Shown one piece after another: positions 23,447-34,210 of a stretch of DNA of 64,000 nt. Source of the stretch: Apiospora phragmitis (taxonomy: Eukaryota; Ascomycota; Sordariomycetes; Amphisphaeriales; Apiosporaceae). The notes beneath the pieces were generated by a model that saw only the letters and a program-made list of their open reading frames with translations, searched no databases and was not told where the DNA came from. Numbering within the stretch: position 1 is the stretch's first letter; every line of letters begins with the position of its first letter. A program made the translations under genes and the position numbers. The stretch spans positions 2,542,001 through 2,606,000 of the forward strand of contig JAQQWL010000015.1 in the NCBI GenBank assembly GCA_038363925.1, read 5' to 3'.

Positions 23447-25362
23447 ATGACGTCCTGCACAGTCTGCCAGCTGCCTGTTGCCGACGACGCCGCTCATCGC
23501 TTGCGTAGCAGCCGTCAATGTCCATTCTGCTCTGCTACCTTTGCTCGCGCCGACGGCGCCCGCCGACACGCCAAATGCTGCCTTAAAAGGGGGAACCGCA
23601 CATTACGCACCAAGAAGCGCGGCCGGAAGACCAGGTCTTGTGACCAGTGCTCGCGGGTGAAGGTGCACTGTAATGCTGGTCACCCCTGCGACCGCTGCGC
23701 CTCTCGGAAGCTCGACTGCACTTTCAGTCGGTACTGCACCGACGCAACTCACTGGCAGCCCGCTGAGCCTCGGGAGACAGCTGACTCGCCAGATCGTAGC
23801 AGCCACAACCATGTTCCGTTATCCTTTTTACTCAAATACACAGACGAGAAACAGGATTTCATCACCGAAAAGGCTGTGGGCGAAGAGCCAGATGGTGCTC
23901 TCGTCGGGCCAACCTGTGTGCCTCCGGCCCCGGGCGACACCATAGTCGACTACATCGACCCTATGCTCTTACTGCCATTCGAAGATGGCCAGACTGATCT
24001 CGGACCCTTGGAATTGGGTGGGCTTTACGATACGGAAGAGCAGAACCTTCTCGGCGCCTTCCTCTTTCAATCCCCTCAGAGCCAGGAGGACCACCTCGCA
24101 ACTAGGCTCGACCTCTTGGAATTGGAGGTTACCGCCCATGCCAGCTCCACCGAATGCTCTAGGCGGGCTTTATTCCACCCTAGCGGCTTTCGTCACTTCT
24201 TCACTGTTTCCAACGTACACAGCTTTGCCGTGATGTTCTGTCGCAAACGACACTATCGTTACCCAGTCATTCACTGGCCCACCTTTGCTCTCGAGGAAGC
24301 GTCTTTGCCTTTACTCATGGTTGTCGCTCTGACGGGAGCCACTTATTCGTACCGCCCAGGACACGGGCCTGAGCACATCACTGAAGCCCGGAAACTCTAC
24401 TATCTGGCAGACTCCTACGTCTTCAGCCAGCTACGGACGTTCCTTGACCACCTGCCGCCGCCGCCATCGGTAATCAACAACCTTTCGGAGGCCATCCAGC
24501 TTTGCCAAGCTGCTCTTCTCATGTACGGTCTGAATACTCTTCTGTCAGGCGACTCCGCCATGCAGCGCCTGGCCATGAGGGAACGGTTGCCGACCCTGGT
24601 AGACGCCATGAGGAGCCTGCAATTTTGTTGCTTGCCGGCACAATCTCTCCCAAGAACAAGACGACTGGCAGCTATTCATCCGTCGTGAACAAGTTATTCG
24701 CCTTGCCTCGTGGGCCTTTTGTGTCGATTGCTTGGCCACCTTGTCCTGTAACAACCCTCCGCTGTTTTCTTGGCTAGAGATGTTGGGGACCTGCCATGTG
24801 ACCTTGGCCTGTGGGACGCTGATTCAAAACACACTTTCCAGTTACTGAGGGCCTCCTCCACGGACCGGCATGGAGCCTCACAATCTCTGGAAGACCTCAT
24901 TTCGATGTTACTCGAGGACGACATGGAGGGAAACAGGGAATTGAAGGATCTGTCCCCATTTGATTTACACATTATCATGTGCGGTAGGTGCCAGGCTCTC
25001 ATCAAGCCTTGTCTTTCATCCATCGCGTCCACTAATTTGCTGACCATGCCATGTCATAGCATTGCAACCGATAGTATTCAACCTGCACGTCACCATGTCT
25101 CTACCACAACAGTCGAAGAAGCTGCTACAAGCGTTAAAGACGTGGCGACATCTTTGGGAGCGAGTCATGGAAAGCCTCCCTCACGACTATCGCAAGTACC
25201 TTGGTATAGCAAAAAACATATCCGATATCGAGCACCTCTCGCGGCGTATCATCGAGGTGGCTCTGGGTGAAAGGGGGCGCCTCGCGCTACCTGAAGCGAG
25301 TTCCGTCGTGCAGTGCCCGGGAACTACATGTGTTCATACGGGACTTCATGACAAACATGTAA
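23447..25362 (+). pseudogene. C2H2 plus Zn2Cys6 fungal transcription factor, frameshifted
   Basis: The ATG at 23447 opens a 413-codon frame with a C2H2-type finger (CPFCSATFARADGARRHAKC) directly followed by a Zn2Cys6 binuclear cluster (SCDQCSRVKVHCNAGHPCDR, then CASRKLDC). This tandem is typical of one class of Ascomycete regulators. The fungal-specific middle homology region follows (YPVIHWPTFALEEASLPLL, MVVALTGATYSY). Near 24630 the conserved sequence moves to another frame (QEQDDWQLFIRREQVIRLAS), shifts again near 24780 (GDLPCDLGLWDADS), is interrupted by a normal intron (24984-25059), continues as ALQPIVFNLHVTMSLPQQ, and shifts a third time in a GGGGG run (25273-25277) to reach SRYLKRVPSCSARELHVF and the stop at 25360-25362. 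At least three frameshifts mean it is probably dead, unless they are sequencing errors. It would have been a nuclear DNA-binding regulator; targets unknown. Confidence 0.8.
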
Positions 25363-25849
25363 GTAGTAACAGTAATCGATATAGTTAGATGTCGCATTGT
25401 AGTGCATATTGGGTTTTCTTTTGTTACCGATTTTATTTAGGTTCAACAGAAGATCTTCCTTTCCGTATGCCGGGCCTTTAATCTTTTCATCTTAAAGACC
25501 GTAATATTATGTACTTTCGCGTGGCGCACCCAATTGAAGTCCATTGATTCGTTGCGCTCATCCCCACTTGGATCTGACTGCGGCCAGTCGTCCGACGGGC
25601 GGTGACCACTAGGACGTGTGCGTCAGTATTGCCCCCTGAAGTCTTGCATATATTTTAAATAACCTAGTCGGTCTACCATCGCATATGATGGGCGGGGTCA
25701 TAATAAATACCCTTGCTTCAGGTTGGACGCGCATCGGCTCCCTCCCTCGCATGTGTTTGGCTCGAAATTCCAACTTCACCTTTGATCTGCCGACCAGCTT
25801 GGTCGCTTCCAGACCCGCACATCACCCTTACTGTGGCGTTTTCTGATCT
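25363..25849. other. intergenic / 5' part of HET gene
   Basis: No independent gene is seen. The HET frame is open from about 25713 but lacks an ATG there, so the true first exon could begin within this stretch. Confidence 0.4.
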
Positions 25850-27608
25850 TTATCGCTATGATCCCCTGTCTGTTTTAGATGAAATTCGAATACTCGCCCT
25901 CAACCCGGCAACGGAGAGAACCGCTCCGCTAACTTGCTCCATCCTCCACTGCAGACGTTCGGCGCGGAATATTGAGTACGTCGCTGTTTCCTATGCATGG
26001 GGCGTGCCAAAATATACGAAAATCCTGGACATATCAGCAAACGAAAGGGGCAATTCTTACTTAACGATTACCACCACTGTCGATACCTTGCTGCGACAGC
26101 TCCGGTCACCACGGGGAATTTGCTATTTGTGGATCGATGCCATATGCCTCGATCAAAAAGACGAGACCGAAAAGGCCCACCAGGTTCCTCAGATGGGGTC
26201 TATATATAAGGAGGCGAAAGAAGTCCGAATATGGTTGGATATCGATAACAGCACGGACAGTGCGATATACGATTCCTTTCAGAACGCTCTGGCTCTCCCG
26301 AAATATGATGATTGGATAGTTCCATTTGATAACACACAGCTATTGGAGTTTTTCAGTCAGCCATGGTTCTCTCGTCGCTGGGTCATCCAGGAAGCCCTTC
26401 TTGCTCAGACAGCGTCGGTTCATTGCGGAAAGCACATGATTCCCTTACAAACAGTAGCATCGGTTGCCAAGACGCTTCTCCGTCAAACCGTATTAATTAG
26501 GCCATGTTACTCTATCAAGATGGCTGCGACTTTGGGAGAGCCGGTGAAAAGTTTCAGCCTCTTGGAACACCTGTGGCACTTCCATAAAGCAGAATGCAGT
26601 GAGAAGAAAGACCGCGTCGCTGCCCTGTTTGGCCTCAGTCCCAATCAAGGGTTCGAGCTGGAATACGCCAGCCACTGGAAGAATATCTACAAGCATGCTG
26701 CTGGATTCGCCCCCGCTCGGAGAACAACGACATGAGGATCCAGATCCTGCTGCATCTTTTTGAGTTCGGTTCTGTCAGGGGGCCAGACGATCTTGATTAC
26801 CCATCTTGGGTCCCGGACTGGTCAAAGCCTAGGAAGCGTGAACTTGCTTATCGTGCGTGCTTACAGGAAGTTGACGGCATGGAGGAGTACCCAGCTTGCC
26901 TCGATGTGTCCGACAAAGCTATTTTGACCATGGAAGACGACATTCTACAAGTCCAGCCTTGTCCATCCGTGAGCGGGGACCAAACATGGCAGGTGATGTA
27001 CGCATCGCCACCAAGTGTGGACTACCGTGGTTCTCCCCAGTTCATCGAGATGCTGAATCGCCTATTCCCGGTCAGTGCACCAGAACGGCCAAGCACGATA
27101 CTCGAACTCTCGTCCCTCCTTTCTTTAGTTGTATGGTTCCGTAATATGAAAGGGGATCCAATTACAGCCTTTTACATATACAGCGACATTCTTGATAAAA
27201 TACTGAACTTCGAACCGCCCATACTTGGCCCCAAACAAACTTACGCATCTCTAGGCAGTTTGGGCGCTCTACTACAAGACTTCTGCCTCTTGGACTTTAG
27301 ACCAAGAACCACCCCGGCTTCCGGCGCTGGCCGAGCGATTGGCATTGGTCCTAAAGAGACAACACTCAACGATGTCGCAATACCTCTTTGGCGAAAAGGA
27401 AGACAAGGATAATCCTGAATTTGCTGACATTACTGTTACTACTATGCTTGTTCTGAGGTACCACGAGGATCTTCCGCGGCAGCAGTCTGGGTATAGTAAC
27501 CAGGCGTATCAGGTCGGGAAGCAGAAGGGTATCATCGTCGGCCCAGCTGTTTGCGTGGAACTTGGGGGTAAAACGACCACATATCAATCGCATGAGGATG
27601 CTGGGTGA
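25850..27608 (+). pseudogene. HET-domain (heterokaryon incompatibility) protein, frameshifted
   Basis: The coding sequence shows the HET domain (PF06985) hallmarks in order: RYDPLSVLDEIRILAL, YVAVSYAWG, YLWIDAICLDQKDETEKAHQ, MGSIYKEAKEVRIWL and FSRRWVIQEALLAQ. Near 26714, in a CCCCC run (26710-26714), the frame is lost and resumes as ENNDMRIQILLHLFEFGSV. It continues through DDLDYPSWVPDWSKPR, a typical HET-protein segment, and ends in a third frame (EDKDNPEFADITVTTMLVLR) with a stop at 27606-27608. Two single-base breaks remove the C-terminal half. HET proteins trigger cell death after fusion of incompatible hyphae; this copy is probably inactive or mis-sequenced. The start codon was not determined. 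Confidence 0.8.
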
Positions 27609-28429
27609 AGTTGAAAATGGGACGACGCCAAAAGAAAAAGAAAAAAAAACGCAGAGGAATTTAATGCAGTCATGGTGGATGTCCCCTTTATCGGTATGCC
27701 ATTAAATCTTCTTATTAAATCTTCTTGATAGAATTTATTACGACGACGAGGAGAAGATAACAGGCCGGTACTGGTCGCCCGCGCTCGGGAAACACCGTCT
27801 CCACCTGGCCCCGGTCTGCACCCGGCCCGTGTCCGTGCGAAGCGATTTGAGTTTTCTCTGATCTCCACGTTCGCCGACGACATGCCCAGGGAGAGATCTT
27901 CATGCCTAAGAAACCCTACACTGGAATGCGAAAAGATCCGTCTCGAGTTTTGCGGTTACATATCCTTAGATCCATACAGTTGCACGCTTTTCCAAAAACG
28001 CGGTCAGGTTCTCTGGCATTGGTTATTAGCTTACTCGTAGTTGACCAACAGAGACACCTAAGCCCATAAAGGGCGCATTGCCCGCTGGACATTAGGGCTG
28101 CAGTAGACCTCTTACTACAGGAGCTGGTGAAATCATGTCAGGTAAGGTCTATAATAGTGGCACACCCGGAGGCTGGCGCAGATAAAGACACAAAATGTAT
28201 CCTTGGAAGCGGTTTCCCAAAGCTTGCGCACCTTATCAGGCCCGAGCGAAAGCAAGCGTTGTCAAGAAACCCCACTGACTTTTCTGGGCTGCCGGAATTC
28301 AGGAGTGTGGTCAAGTAGACGGCCAACTCGGGGGTTAGGTCTGGTAGACGACAGCTGTCAGTCGCGACGTCAGCGCTCGCCCTCACCTCTTGAACCCGAA
28401 TGATGATTGTGTGAGCAGCTGGACACGAT
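27609..28429. other. no supported gene
   Basis: Short frames only. An A-rich stretch at 27630-27650 may be HET 3' sequence. Confidence 0.45.
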
Positions 28430-28656
28430 TATGCTACATGACGGCAAGCCTCTGCAACGTTGTCAAAGTCGGACCAATCCAGCGCGATGTGTCGGAAACG
28501 GTGCAGTTCATCCGGGAGGAAGCAGCTTAGGGCTTCGGCCGGGCGTAGGTCGTTGCCGAGATGGATTACGGTTTTATCCAAATTCATCCAGTAGACGCGA
28601 TTCTCTGCCACTGGCCTTGACCCCCGAAGCGGTTCGCCGAACAACGCTTGCATCAA
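28430..28656 (-). pseudogene. fragment resembling fungal 2EXR-type proteins
   Basis: A short minus-strand frame reads RVYWMNLDKTVIHLGNDLRP and LHRFRHIALDWSDFDNVAEA. This pattern (an aromatic residue before a D-rich turn, then RHIALDW) resembles the core of 2EXR-domain proteins, a large fungal family of unknown function. No start, and no further domain on either side. Interpretation is from pattern memory only. Confidence 0.3.
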
Positions 28657-28810
28657 GAGCAGTGATTCTCACCAACTACCCAACATGTAGCGGTACACGG
28701 TGTTACCACGACGGTGTTAATACCACAAAGTCCTCCATAGAAATGAATACAGGCCACAGCCTTGAGAATCCAAGCTCAACGATCATTGACCATCATGGGG
28801 CTTTCCACTC

Positions 28811-30028
28811 TAGTCGATGTCCACCGACTCCCAGTTGCCATCGATCTCACCATCAGGGGTAAGCTTGAAGGCACACCACTTGCGACCTTCCATAGGCTCG
28901 ACCTTTTCATTGGCGCAATCTCCCTCGACATGGCCCGTAGCGCCTATGATGGAGTAGTTAGTTAAAAACTTCAATTCCCCCATCGGCATGTTTGGCAGTT
29001 ATTGTGTTGTTGTACTTACAGATATACAAGGGTCGGAAAGTAATGTACCCATGATGACCCCTGTTCGACCCCAATGTCGGTCGTAGACGAGAAGGACCCC
29101 TGCGACGTTTCGGAGTGCTCGTATCCCGTAGAGAGCTCGGTCGAGACCACCTCGAAGAACTCGGCGCTGACCGTGACCTGGACGTTGACCGAGTCGGTGA
29201 TCTCCGCGCCCTTGGTGCACGTGTACGTCTTACCGGAGGTCGTCTGCTGGGCTTGCAGGCCAGGATGCCGGACCGCTTGACCTGGCACCCGAAGACGACC
29301 TCGGTGCCCGAGTCCTTGACGAACTTGCACTTGTCGGCCCGCGGCTCGTTGTGGTTGTTGTGGAAGGCGCGCGACTACAGGGGGGCTCGTTTGATTTCGG
29401 TCACGTCGAGCGCCCGGGCCTCGGGGGCGGTGGCATTGGCCTCGGCTCTTTTCTTCAAAGAGATGCCGGTGTCGCCGTCGAACTGGATATCTGATTTAAA
29501 GCAGGCGTCCTCGTTCCGCAGCACAAGCTGTTTATGTCCCGATATGGTTAGCGAGCCGTCCAGACACGAAAGGCAGCAACACCATGATGCTATGATTGTT
29601 CCAAACTTACGCGTAGCCAAAACCTTCCAATAGAGTGATCATCGGGCAAGTGTTCCGCACTTTGGAAAGGGACTTGTACTTGTCCTGGCAAGCGTAGCCG
29701 CTCTGCCCGTTGTTCATGTAGAAGTTCAGGTAGCAGTCGGCGTCGAGGGCCGTCGTGTCGACGTAGACCTGGTACGTGCCTGGTCCACCTTGGGCCACTC
29801 GGACAGGTGCGTCGTGGACTTCATGCAGTCGGTCCACGCCGCCTTCGGGTCGCGCTTGGGCTTGGGCGAGAAGATCAGAATGCTCGACTGCGTTTCGAAG
29901 TCGTTGGGGTCGTCGCCGCAGCCGGGGGTGCTGTAGATGCTGATGTCTTTGAACTCCTGGGCGCGCGCGACTCCGGCCAACAGCCAGCTGGAGGTGAGCA
30001 TCAGAAGGCCGGTTTCGTGGTGATACAT
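28811..30028 (-). pseudogene. secreted protein of unknown function, several frame breaks
   Basis: The preferred ATG at 30028 starts with a signal peptide (MYHHETGLLMLTSSWLLAGV then ARAQ). The mature part reads FKDISIYSTPGCGDDPNDFE, shifts frame near 29795 to GPGTYQVYVDTTALDADCYL and LNFYMNNGQSGYACQDKYKS. An intron-like interval around 29540-29620 separates it from LVLRNEDACFKSDIQFDG. Later pieces are TYTCTKGAEITDSVNVQVTV and SAEFFEVVSTELSTGYEHSE, then a one-base shift near 29050. A normal intron (28944-29019; GTAAGT..CTAAC..ATAG) leads to a final exon ending GNWESVDID at the TAG at 28811. Even cysteine spacing suggests disulphides. The frames need at least two corrections, so it is a pseudogene or carries sequence errors. 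Family not recognised with certainty. Confidence 0.55.
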
Positions 30029-30874
30029 GGTGGCAGACAGGATATCAAAAAGTGATGATGATATGGGTGCAATTATCTCAGAAGAGTTGGTCAAAAACGG
30101 AGAAACTGTATGTGCTTGATGATGTTCTGTGTTCCGATGTGGTCAGAAGGCTGTTAAGGGGGGGATCCGAGGGCATTTATATAACCTACAGCTCGTTTCC
30201 CGGAAGCCTGCTGTCCGCGATTTGAGCCCACGCCACAGTGTAAACCAGTAGAACTTTGACGATGGTCAAGGCGTCGATCTGTGTGTCATCACCGCTGCAA
30301 GCCTATGGGCGTAGAAAGACTAACATGTTGAGGACTTCGCCTAAGAGATCTCAGGACTGGAAACACCACCACTATGACGGAGGCTCTTCTGGAGGATCGT
30401 GAAAGTCGACGATGTGCCTCAACAGTTGCCTTCACCGACATATCCGTAGGCATGAAGTCTTGCTGGGCTCAGATCAGAATGGGCGAACAGCAGAGCATGA
30501 CTGCCCGCATCGATTTCAATGGCATGGTTCGTTTGGTGAACCAAGTAATAATACCGGCTTAGTATGGTGGGATCGTCGATACAGCATGACGCACGAAGCC
30601 GCCGGGTGGCGCGTTCGACAGCGGCGGTCGCGGCGAGTACGCCAGTATGCTGGCGGAGTGACAGGTGACAAGAGTGTTTTGTCGCATCTCACGCCGACAA
30701 CATAGGTTGATCTAGTTACCTCGCTCACGATAATCGGTCCCAGTGAAAAGGACTTAGTGGATCCTAGAGGCAGTGGACAGTTACTGGATCGACAGGGACA
30801 GGATTGGCTATCTAAGCGATATGCATAGCGCGGGTGCTTTTGTTTCCCACTTGATCGTGTGGGCCAGCAACATC
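30029..30874. other. no supported gene
   Basis: This includes the promoter of the secreted-protein gene (TATA-like ATTTATATAACC, about 30175-30186, upstream on the minus strand). Otherwise short frames only. Confidence 0.4.
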
Positions 30875-30962
30875 GCATAGTTCCTCCGGCGTCACCACAT
30901 AGTTCCTCCAGCGGCGCAGCGTGGTTGCTCCGGCGGCGTAGCAGGGTTCCTCCGGCGGAGCA
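30875..30962. repeat. short imperfect tandem repeat (about 22-25 bp unit, 4 copies)
   Basis: On the plus strand ATAGTTCCTCCGGCG, ATAGTTCCTCCAGCGGCG, GTGGTTGCTCCGGCGGCG and CAGGGTTCCTCCGGCGG follow one another with short variable spacers, forming a small GC-rich minisatellite with no clear gene around it. Confidence 0.6.
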
Positions 30963-31750
30963 GATAGTCGGCCCTGCCGAGCTCCGGTGGTCACGGTCAA
31001 CGGTCATGGGCCCATAGAAAACATGCCCAAATGAAATACATTGAATACTTTTACGGGGCAAACTCCTTCGCAGTTCTTGGCAATAACAGCTCCAGTAGGA
31101 AAAAAGGGGTGAAAACGACATCATTACCCTGTCTGTAATATAATGGGTACAATTAAGTGGAAATAGTCCGAGTGTAGCCATATTCCCCAAGGATAGTAAC
31201 ATATCATGACCGGCTATTATACGACGGGAGTGGATTACACCTCCAGGTCGATTCTTTTCGGGGCTATAAACCCCTACGCCTAAGGCTTACGGCGGAGGGA
31301 AGATGCAATACGAAAAAGGGGGTGCAATCTTTGGCACGTCATCAATCCTCCTAGAGGCCCGCTTTTGGGAATGGAGATGTCAAAGCAGAGAGGCGTTGTT
31401 TGTTTGGGATTTACAGCACTCCCTCTTGTGGCGATAGACGTCGAAGGGGAAGGGAAAATGGGATCGTTCGGCACAGAAGACTGATGGTCAGGCGTGTCCA
31501 AATGGTCCATAAAAGCCTTGCATCCGTCTTCTAGAGCAGAGAGATGGTATCACATCCAAAACACAAGCTACATGCATCCCATCCATAGTGAAACAACTTT
31601 ATATACCACAACCATCACCACATCCAGCTTCAGACATTACGATAGCTCTACTCATCAAACTAATTTGTCTCGTCTCGATTACACATCACAGCATTTGCCC
31701 TCATACTCTTCTCCCAGCGAGGAATCAGTAATCGTTCCAAATCCAACAAA
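30963..31750. other. intergenic, upstream region of small secreted protein
   Basis: No gene seen. A TATA-like CTTTATATACC at about 31600 and a CT-rich stretch just before 31751 are plausible promoter elements of the downstream gene. Confidence 0.4.
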
Positions 31751-31993
31751 ATGGTCACCATGCGATCCCTCACCTTCCTCGCCGCCTCGATGCTGCTCCT
31801 CATCGGCCAGACCCAGGGCTGGCTCATCGAGTTCTGGAGCACCCAGCCCCGGTGCAGCAGCGCGTCCGGCAAGGCCGACACGGAGCGCGGCGGCTCCGAC
31901 GGCAGCGGAGTACAGCTGCGGGGAGTAGAGTCCGTGTTCCGTCAGAGAGTTTCAAGGGTTGAGAATTTGGTATTGGAAGGGTCGCTTGTTTAA
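31751..31993 (+). CDS. small secreted protein (80 aa)
   Basis: An intact frame from an ATG in good context (AAAATGG) encodes a clear signal peptide (MVTMRSLTFLAASMLLLIGQ then TQG) followed by a mature part of about 57 residues (WLIEFWSTQPRCSSASGKAD, RGGSDGSGVQLRGVE, VSRVENLVLEG). Only one cysteine is present. A TATA-like element lies about 150 bases upstream. There is no recognised family. Size, signal peptide and placement beside repeats are features shared by candidate effectors, but this is inference only. The C-terminal half has a slightly low-complexity look and a frameshift cannot be excluded. Confidence 0.5.
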   Translation: MVTMRSLTFLAASMLLLIGQTQGWLIEFWSTQPRCSSASGKADTERGGSDGSGVQLRGVESVFRQRVSRVENLVLEGSLV

Positions 31994-32308
31994 TGAGAGA
32001 AGGGGTTATGGTTGATGTAGTGGCTGATGCTGCTGAGCGACACGGTGTATCGTAGCAAAGACGCGCACCTCTCGGAAAGAACACGTAGAAAGAACGCACT
32101 GAATACACACAGACTCCTGAATCACTTAATTTACTGTCCAACAGAATTTAATCCGATGTGCTTCATCCGCCGCAAGGACATAACTTCAAGTACACGTACC
32201 GCAGGGTCGACGCGGGGAACGTCCAATAGGTCTAGCCATCACCGCAAGAATACCATTCAGAAGCGTAAGTACTCTCTAGTACTACTGCAATTTGAATGTC
32301 CCACAGGA
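31994..32308. other. intergenic between convergent genes
   Basis: Nothing recognised. Confidence 0.45.
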
Positions 32309-33775
32309 TCATTCAGGTCCCGTCCAGACTTTCGACAAGATCTTGCAAGGGACAGACCACGTTGCTGTAAACCGCACTTTGAAGCTGGACCGTAAGAATA
32401 GGTCGGCATGACTTGCATGTTGGGAATAGTCGATCGTGCCCAGTAACAAGTGGGACGTGTTCCAGTTTTGTCGGAGCCATGGTGTTGAGTGGAACTGAAG
32501 CAGGGCGATCGTCACTTTGATAGCGAGCTGGAACTGGTCGATGACTGACAGACTCGCTTTGTCGGTTCACAACAACATATTCTTCAATGTTCCCATGTAA
32601 CTTGATACCGACTTTCCGCCTGGAGTCACATAGAAGGAGTGCTGGCATGATGTGGCCTCGTATAGGTACGCCAAAGGAGCATAAATCGCGTTCGCGTGCG
32701 TTTGATCATTGAGGCTATTCTCAAGGTAAACACACGCATTTTCAATCTCTGAAAGATCAGTGATATGGGCTTTTTCGGCGGTCCCTGTATCGGTCGCTAG
32801 GTAACTTAATGGGTCGTCGGCTAACTGGACTCGCTTAGATTTGCTTGGTCGCAGCGGTTGCCAGCTCGCGTGCGGAAGGCAAAACTCGAGGGAAAATTGG
32901 AGAAGGTGTTGTTGCTCGTAGCTGTATTTATTTTCGTATCAGTATCCGCTAGGGACCCGCTTGAGTGAATTGTTACTTACGACCTGTTGAGACAGTATGC
33001 TATACCTAAATGCAGCCGTACACTGCCATGTGGCTGCTTGCTATCAGCAGATTTCAGAGCTGCAAAGTGGTCAATATGTTCGTCAACTTGACACGAGAAA
33101 GCAGATGTTAGTGCCGTATATGCGTCTTTCGACATTGCGTGCATCGTAGATATCCATAATGGCAACGAGGCCTTCTTGGAGACTTGCAGTTTTGTTTCCA
33201 TAGCCTGTAGTTTCTGCAAATCCCCAATCTGAGATCGGATGGTGGAAAGGCTGACATTGTGTTGCCTGATCCGCTCCAGCTTGCGCTGGTACCGGCTCAT
33301 GTCAAGGCTGATCATAAGTGACTTCCGGAGTCTTTGAAACGCCATTCTCAGAGATTCGTCCTAGGAAGTCACTTTAGTGTACGCTGTTATAGTAGGTTCA
33401 ATTACAGGATGTACTTGGGCTGCCTTACCGAGTCTTTCTCTTTGTGTACAATAGTGAAAACTCTCAGTCCCGATGACAAATCTTGTTGGCACTCCCGCAT
33501 TGCTTTTATTATCCCGATACATCGGTCATATCTCCGTGACATACAGTCTTTGATGCGGCTTTCCAGTGTTCCATCGCACCAAAGCGGATGATCCGGATCC
33601 TGTGTCATCATACGTGGCTCGGAGGGGTTATATGAGACTTCATGCAGTATGAGCTCGCATTCATTGATAAATACCCTCTCTTGGGTTTGTATTTGGATGT
33701 CTAGTTCTTGGAGCGTCCTCTTACAGGCCCTGGCAGCCTTGATGGTGTTGTGCAGTGTATGAACCCCTTAACGAT
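32309..33775 (-). pseudogene. DUF7580-type fungal protein, 5'-truncated at the transposon island
   Basis: The minus strand carries several frames that fit the DUF7580 family (fungal proteins often linked to programmed cell death/NLR systems). An N-terminal helical part reads AARACKRTLQELDIQIQTQE, INECELILHEVSYNPSEP, LESRIKDCMSRRYDRC. After a break near 33400 it continues LRKSLMISLDMSRYQRKLER, LSTIRSQIGDLQKLQ and AYTALTSAFSCQVDEHIDHF. A break near 32950 is followed by QLADDPLSYLATDTG and, near 32510, IALLQFHSTPWLRQNWN, a segment typical of the family's middle. The coding sequence begins abruptly at about 33775 where RIP sequence starts, so the N-terminus and start codon are missing. Probably inactive. 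Confidence 0.6.
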
Positions 33776-33790
33776 GTCGACGGCAAGAGG

Positions 33791-33840
33791 TAAGCACCTT
33801 AACCACTTAGCCGTCCTACCATATAAGCAGCTACCTAAAC
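33791..33840 (-). repeat. tRNA-like A-box repeat, inverted relative to 8361-8408
   Basis: On the minus strand it reads TAGGTAGCTGCTTATATGGT and then GACGGCTAAGTGGTTAAGGT, closely matching the sequence at 8361-8408. This copy is less RIP-mutated (GACGGC against GATAGC). A GACGGC..GCCGTC pair could form a hairpin. No full tRNA fold is apparent. Confidence 0.5.
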
Positions 33841-34210
33841 TTAATACTAAACCACATTGTAGCCTAAGTTTCTTTTATTAATAACTATTTAAAAAGAAAT
33901 CGGAGAATTTTAATTCTAATATAATTAATAATGTTAAAGTCGTTTTTTAAATTTAAGTTAATAATTTAAATTATTTTATTTTTCTTTAATTTATTTTAAA
34001 AGTTATATTATTAATTTATTTTTAATTATTATTATATTTTATATTATAATAAAAGCATGATTAAAGCATTTAATTATTTAATAAGTTTTAATTTAATTAA
34101 TTAAATATTTAATAAATTAAGCTTTTTTAAGCTTATAAAATAATAGCCTTTTATAATTATTATTAAATTAAATATCTCTATTATAAGTTAAGGCTTTAAT
34201 TTAATATATA
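33841..34210. other. AT-rich RIP sequence without a gene
   Basis: Extremely AT-rich, low-complexity-like sequence; nothing recognisable. Confidence 0.6.
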
